DNA of 64,000 nt, taken from Amia ocellicauda (lineage: Eukaryota; Chordata; Actinopteri; Amiiformes; Amiidae). The stretch covers positions 21,825,839 to 21,889,838 of the forward strand of contig NC_089854.1 of NCBI RefSeq assembly GCF_036373705.1, in the 5' to 3' direction. A program made the position numbers and the translations under genes. Of this stretch, positions 58,892 to 64,000 are shown in pieces (position 1 is the first letter of the stretch; every line of letters begins with the position of its first letter). The notes under the pieces are model-generated. The model ran no database searches, had not been told where the DNA came from, and saw nothing but the letters and a program-made list of their open reading frames with translations.

Positions 58892-61800
58892 CTGAGGGGG
58901 GGGAAGGAAGGGAGGTTACCAACGGGGAGAGGTGAACGTGTCGGTTATGTCGGTCAGTGATTCAATGCAGTATGTTTTGTCAGTCACCCTAAAATCGCTA
59001 ATTTCAACAGACTGGGACCACATGGAAGTTATTGATCAATTAAGGAATTCTGGTCATTGAGGGCTGAAAAGGGTAGTTATTTTTCTTTATACCAAATCTC
59101 TACATCTCTAATCTCTAATTGATCACATTGAAATGGTTCCAGGTGTTCAGAAATTAATCATTAAAGGTTACCTATAAAAGCTGTTGGATAAGGGCCCTCG
59201 AGCATTGGGTTTGGGCAGCACTGTTATAGGGCAGTGGTTTTCAACCCGTGTGAGGACTCCCCAAGTGTGCCGTGAGATTTTTATCCCCTCAAAAATATTA
59301 TGCAATTTTGTTTTTGGCAACTTCATACATCTTTTATCAAATCAATGTTATTCAAAGTTGTGAAAATGTAACATCCACTGTATACTTTATTATATTATAT
59401 ATCCAACTGAAGTCAATGTCTAAATAGAAAGGGAGAGCTGCGGCAGTCGGTGGCGCTGGTTTGTTACTGAATGCGCTCCTGCGCTGAGCTGCAGCGCTAT
59501 CAGTGGTACTGAAACGCAGTTGATTGAATGGACAGATGTTGAATTCGATTTTATCTTACACTCTTGCTTGTCCTTTTTCTAGGTTGGACTTGTGAATTAA
59601 ATAGATTTTATAAATATCATTTAATGTTTGTCCTTTTCGTAGGCTTATTTATTTGAGATGAAACTGCTTAAATTAACTGTAGATATATTTTTATCGTGCT
59701 CAGCTCAGGTGTGCATTCAGTCCGCAAACAAAACATTTCAGTTCAAATAGAATAAAACAGAGAGGACGCCATGTTTGATCCGTGTGCTATTGTTTTTCAA
59801 CAATTGTAATGCACTTTTACATTTAATGACTTAGTTGAATTAACTTGTTATAAGATATTATGAACTGAACATATTTTGCTATTAATTTATATTTACTGAG
59901 AATAGTTTTTAGTGTCTGGTCTTGGTCTGCCTGCACTAAATACATTATTTGCATTAATTACAAGTAATTATTTAGTATGTCTGTTTCCTTTCTTACCATA
60001 CCACTAAAGGCCACTCCTTGCACTTCACACATTTGCCCTTTTAATGACTATTCTACTGACATATGTGTGTGTGATAATAGTTTTAACAACCCGTTGCCAT
60101 TCAGGTAAGACAATACCTAGTAAATTCCGTTTTTTTTTTATGTTGGTGTGCCGCAAGGTTTTTGGTCTTAGCAAAGTGTGCCGTGGCATTAAACAGGTTG
60201 GGAACCACCGGTATAGGGCATGCTAATAATAAACTATCGTTTATGTAGAACCTAACAAATCAATAACTGGATGACATCAGTGTTTCCAGAGTGAGGGCAA
60301 CCCGGTCAATATCCATCAGGAGGAGTTACACATCTATAAACCAGCTACACTCGTGCCAGTTATCCATCAACCACTCATTTGCGCTCACAGTTTGCCTACA
60401 CTGAGCTGAACTTCCAAAAAGCTTCCCAGAATATAAATAGTTTTTTTTCCTGCCGTACATGTGCAAGGACTTCTGGGCTTTGGCCGCCTCCTCCTTGGAG
60501 CTGTAGCGTACGACGGCATTGCCTTGGGTCAGGTTCAGGTGGAATGTAATGAGAGGCCCGTGCTGCATGCACAGCGTCCGCAGCGTCGAACCGTCGATCT
60601 GCAACAGAGGCAAAGCAAGATCCATGTCATGTGGGGGGGGGATAAGCATCTGACCATCACTCAGGTTCTCATTGGGTTTGCAAGTGATAAAACAACACAG
60701 GGGAAAGTAGTTTTGGGGTCCTATGTACAGACAAACTGAAAACAAAACTAAAAAACTCTCTCAACAAACAAAACAATAAAAATTCTGACACCGCATTGTC
60801 AATTTTTGACGCTAGACATCAAAGTATATTTATAAATGTGCGTGTAAACACAGGGGAATGTATTTCATGGGGAATTTTGCATGTAGACCACAATACAAAC
60901 TGAAAATGAAGTTAAAATCTTTCACACAGAAAAAAAAAAAACATCTCCTCACACCACGCTGTCAACTTTTGTTGCTAGGTGAAACAGAAGAAAAATATTT
61001 GTATCATTGTGCGTGTGAAGCATTCTCATGCCAAAAAGTATTGGCACAGATTTCCTTCCTTTTATCATCAATCACTAACGGTGCACGTTGAACATACGGG
61101 ACCAAAACAGGGAAGACAGGCCATCCGTAGTAGGGATCTGGGTCGCCACTTAGCAGATGTTTCATCCACAGTGACTCATCTGAAGAGAGGAATTGAGGAA
61201 GTCAACCTCGTTGCCCAAGCAGCCGTAACAGCGTTGCCGTCTCGTTTCCTCCTCTGTGCGGCCCGGGACTCTCAGTGTCACCATTGTGTTTTTCTGTAGT
61301 TAGAATCTTTTGTTTCATTTTGAAACTCAGAAGCCAAGGGCCAGTTCTTGAAGGAGGACCGGTATCAATGAGTGGCTACAGCTCAGTGGGGACACAAAGT
61401 AAGTCAAGAGATTGTCGATGTTCAGTACCTGGGGGGTGAGGTTCCTCAGCACCAGCCAGCTGCTCGTCCTGGCCGAGCTGTCCGTGCTCCAGGTGGTACC
61501 TGGGAAAGGCAGTGAACATCAGCACACATCAAACAAACCCTCACCCAGCTGCGAAAACACACAGTGGTTTGCATACCAATACAAAAGATGACATGCCAGT
61601 TAAGTGAAGAGAAGAGGAGACCATTTGCCTTCTAGGTCTTTTAAAACTTGATGGTTCAGGCAACCGTGATGTACTAAGAGACACATAAATGTTTCAAATC
61701 TGAACACAAACGCATATTTTGAGGAGAGAAGGACGTTTTAACCAAGGTCACGTTCGAAGGAGGGAGCTGAACCCTTTACCTTCACCTCAAAATTTCAGTT

Positions 61801-64000
61801 GATCATATTTCAAACACAGGGCGTTGACTTCACAGACAGCACAACGTCTTTGATTTCCCCGTGTGTGTAGACCACACCGAGGCTTCCACAACAGTGTCAG
61901 GGGTGTAACCAACCGTGTAACCTGTTCTAGACCCTTTAAAGTGTCAAACTACACTAATCACACTTTTAACTGAAAATATTACTTTCTGTATTATGAAAAA
62001 GGGTCACTGTTACCCTACAATTGTTCTGCTCACTACACAACAGGACTTATATCACTTTTGTTTTGTTATCCTGATTAAAACGTGGAGCTCAGCATCAACA
62101 CAAAAGGTGACGCATTCATTAGGTAACTTGACTTAAATACAACAGGTACTGAATAACCAAACACTGTTGGACCGGGACCTGCAAATCCTCTCAGAGCCGA
62201 GGCAAGGGTCAGGCATACCCGAGTAAGAGCTGCTCCAGCCGGGCACCAGGCCCAGCGCGCTGCCGCCCCACGTCGAGGACGGCTTGGTGTTGGTAAGGCC
62301 AGGAGGGGGCCGGGTGGGAGCCGTAGTGTTTCGGGGGCCTTGCGGCACTTTCCACAGCTCGTGAGATAGCGAGGCCTGGGTGTGGGAGATGGGGCCGGGA
62401 GACCAGGTGGACTTCATGTCCGAGAGTTTACCTGCGGGGGAGCGAGAGAGAGAGATGGACACCATTAATGCAAGACTAAGATTCCCATCCCTGAGACAAG
62501 CACTGAGGAGTCTGTGCAAAGAGAGATACGGCGCAGTAAGTTACCGCACTCACTACTGTAGTTCTGTACTACTCACAGTGCAGAATGTTCAGTGAGAGAA
62601 GGACCTGGAGTCATGCGTTTACACAGTGTCGTCCTGAGATTTATTTACGGCACACACTGTATTAGCTCCAACTGTGCGTTATATCGGGGTAGAGGTGTAC
62701 TATTTGGGGTCAATTCTGTCAAGTGTGAAGTGGAAGACACTGGGATCTGACACGGAGAACACACAGATGCTCACACGCAAAGGGAGACGAGGAGGACTCG
62801 CACTGAGGGACTGTACTGCTGGAGGACAGGTTAGTGTTTTGGGTGTCAGTCCCAGAATTCAGTATGGTGTGAGAGAGGGTTCAAGGGTCAAGGGTCAGGA
62901 CCACACACGGTCAATAGTGTTCACATCCCAGTCCAGTAAATTCTCCTTATCTCATGAACCGTACAGCAAAATGCCAACATACAAAACATCTAAACCAACT
63001 ACAGTTAAAATCAGAATAATCTCTTCATTCCTGAACCTAGAAACAAAACACACAACAAGAAAAGGGAAGCAAACATCACAATGCACAGACAGGCAGGGTT
63101 GACAGGGGGACTGTGCACAGCCCTGTGGGAAACGGATCGACACGCAACGATGGGCAACACCTGCAGCAAACTCAATGCAACCTACGTGAGACTTCTACTG
63201 GGGTGGGGGGATTGGGGCAGGGGCAGGGGCTGGAGCTGGGGCTTGGTACCTGCAGTATTAGTCGCTGATGATGGCATATTGAAAGAGCTAGTGTAGGCAC
63301 TGACTGGCCAGGCGTCGGAGGGAGGCAGCGCGCCGTTCTGAGAAGACGTTGGGGATGAGCCTACGATATTGGCAAAGATTAAAAAATAAAAAATAAAAAT
63401 AGAAGTGATATAGTAGTGAAAGGGTGGGGGGTGTTATCTATACCACTGGCTGGGGGAGAAGGGAAGCGGATTTAAATAATCTGCAGAAATGTCAAAACCT
63501 CACGTTTTCCACCGAAAGATAAGCTACTGCTTGGCACTGAGACATAGCTAGCTGGTTTCAAAACACTTCCACTCAAACAATGTCGGTTCCCCCCGTTACA
63601 AATTTTGCAACTCAAGTTTGTTCACCACTTAGGAAAGAAAAAAAGATTTGCGGTGATCTAGAAATGGGGATGTGTGCAACATGGAGCAAGCTATCGCAAA
63701 TTTCAAGCTATTTAAAAAGCTAACACAAATTTGTGATCAACACTGAAATTAATAATTGTATTAAAGCTGAAACATTTCAAAGTGGGCTTTAAACAATGTC
63801 TCTCTCTTAATCAATCAAAATTAGGTAAATGACCTAAAACTATTGATTAAGATGTTCCGCGGATACATAAATACCTTCCACTGACTAACGTTTTTCCATT
63901 AAGAAAAAAAATAAACAACGCTGTCTGAAATCACATGCTACGAGTTTCTCGGAAGACATCGAGTCGGAGGCCAAGCTCTTACCTCCACTGCGGTCTCTGA
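58546..64000 (-). CDS. tnrc6c: TNRC6C (GW182 family), C-terminal silencing domain, partial
   Basis: Six exons, transcribed right to left: 64000-63983 (cut by window edge), 63360-63250, 62431-62219, 61499-61429, 60598-60459, 58891-58546. All junctions are GT-AG and phases join without a break, giving about 298 residues to TAG at 58546-58548. The middle region has [20 protein letters not shown] and [19 protein letters not shown]. The RRM spans exons 4 to 6: [12 protein letters not shown], then [20 protein letters not shown], then [18 protein letters not shown] and [12 protein letters not shown]. The C-terminal part has Trp motifs [25 protein letters not shown] and the end [14 protein letters not shown]182 proteins bind Argonaute through N-terminal GW repeats (outside the window) and recruit PABPC, PAN2-PAN3 and CCR4-NOT through this C-terminal half; the Trp residues are the usual deadenylase contacts. 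GVPQYSS and [11 protein letters not shown] favour TNRC6C over TNRC6A or B, from memory of the family. Confidence 0.95.
59232..60210. mobile_element. Nonautonomous hAT element in the last TNRC6C intron
   Basis: 979 bases from CAGTGGTTTTCAACCCG to CAGGTTGGGAACCACCG, clear inverted ends. Flanked by TTATAGGG (59224-59231) and GTATAGGG (60211-60218), an 8-bp target duplication with one mismatch. Subterminal GTGTGCCG strings recur inverted or direct near both ends. No transposase. Confidence 0.92.
60459..60598 (-). CDS. tnrc6c: TNRC6C internal exon, central RRM
   Basis: Acceptor CTGTTGCAG, donor CACAT then GTACGG. Encodes the RRM helix and strands from IDGSTLRTL to AAKAQKSLH. The split Met codon is completed by the first base of the last exon. 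Confidence 0.95.
60725..61020. repeat. Diverged tandem duplication in a TNRC6C intron
   Basis: Segments about 60728-60848 and 60892-61016 share, in the same order, CAAACTGAAAA, an A-rich stretch, a GTCAACTTTTG/GTCAATTTTTG string followed by GCTAG, and a GTGCGTGT end. This looks like an old duplication of about 165 bases. Confidence 0.6.
61429..61499 (-). CDS. tnrc6c: TNRC6C internal exon, start of the RRM
   Basis: Too short for most ORF callers. Acceptor CCCAG, donor CCCCAG then GTACTG. Encodes [20 protein letters not shown] and TPQ, the first beta strand of the RRM. Confidence 0.93.
62219..62431 (-). CDS. tnrc6c: TNRC6C internal exon, Trp-containing mid region
   Basis: Acceptor CCCCCGCAG, donor CTCGG then GTATGC. 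Begins [15 protein letters not shown] and ends [13 protein letters not shown]; includes [10 protein letters not shown] and PPPGLTN, conserved across vertebrate TNRC6 proteins. Confidence 0.93.
63250..63360 (-). CDS. tnrc6c: TNRC6C internal exon
   Basis: Acceptor ATATCGTAG, donor GCAG then GTACCA. Reads [20 protein letters not shown] then [16 protein letters not shown], a Ser/Asn-rich disordered linker typical of the mid region. Confidence 0.85.
63983..64000 (-). CDS. tnrc6c: TNRC6C exon fragment at the window edge
   Basis: Last 18 bases of an exon, ending AGTGGAG before the strong donor GTAAGAG. In the frame required by the next exon it reads R-D-R-S-G plus one base. Confidence 0.75.

Noticed and set aside
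1..64000. tRNA genes, rRNA genes and CRISPR arrays
   Set aside because: No cloverleaf with A and B boxes, no rRNA-like sequence and no regularly spaced repeat-spacer array was seen by eye; the direct repeats found are microsatellites or transposon ends.

Overview
The window is vertebrate genomic DNA, almost certainly from a ray-finned fish. It has intron-split genes with GT-AG junctions and a dense load of fish-type transposons (Tc1/mariner, hAT, L2- and CR1-like LINEs). The repeat flavour hints at a non-teleost or early-branching lineage such as gar, bowfin or sturgeon, but that is a weak inference. Most long ORFs are chance frames or microsatellite translations; only three cellular genes can be supported.

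Layout. 1-37.6 kb: no gene recognised. It holds microsatellites (CT, a 700-bp CA compound, CAG28, TAA), two fused Tc1 elements (3.9-6.5 kb), a CR1/L2-like LINE (9.1-11.2 kb, minus), a Tc1 copy with both inverted repeats (14.9-16.2 kb), a Tc1 terminal remnant (25.9-26.06 kb) and an L2-type reverse transcriptase fragment (30.3-30.8 kb, minus). 37.65-40.4 kb (+): a probable TATA promoter and noncoding first exon, then a three-exon gene for a 252-residue protein with signal peptide, two Ig domains and a GPI-type tail. 42.5-46.1 kb: nested transposon graveyard. 46.84-49.09 kb (+): a four-exon CD7-like gene (243 aa). 51.2-64 kb (-): the 3' part of TNRC6C (six exons, the first cut by the window edge) and a probable 7.4-kb 3'UTR.

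How they may work together. In mammals CD7 is a T/NK-cell Ig receptor and SECTM1, the gene immediately upstream on the same strand, encodes its ligand. Here a short two-Ig GPI-type protein occupies that upstream same-strand position next to a CD7 homologue. This makes it a candidate ligand or co-receptor partner, an inference from position and architecture rather than sequence identity. The CD7-like V domain has Phe in place of the B-strand cysteine, while its tail keeps the CD7 YEDM motif and adds an ITIM-like site. TNRC6C is the GW182 scaffold of miRNA silencing and is unrelated in function; its linkage to CD7 fits human 17q25.3, where both lie.
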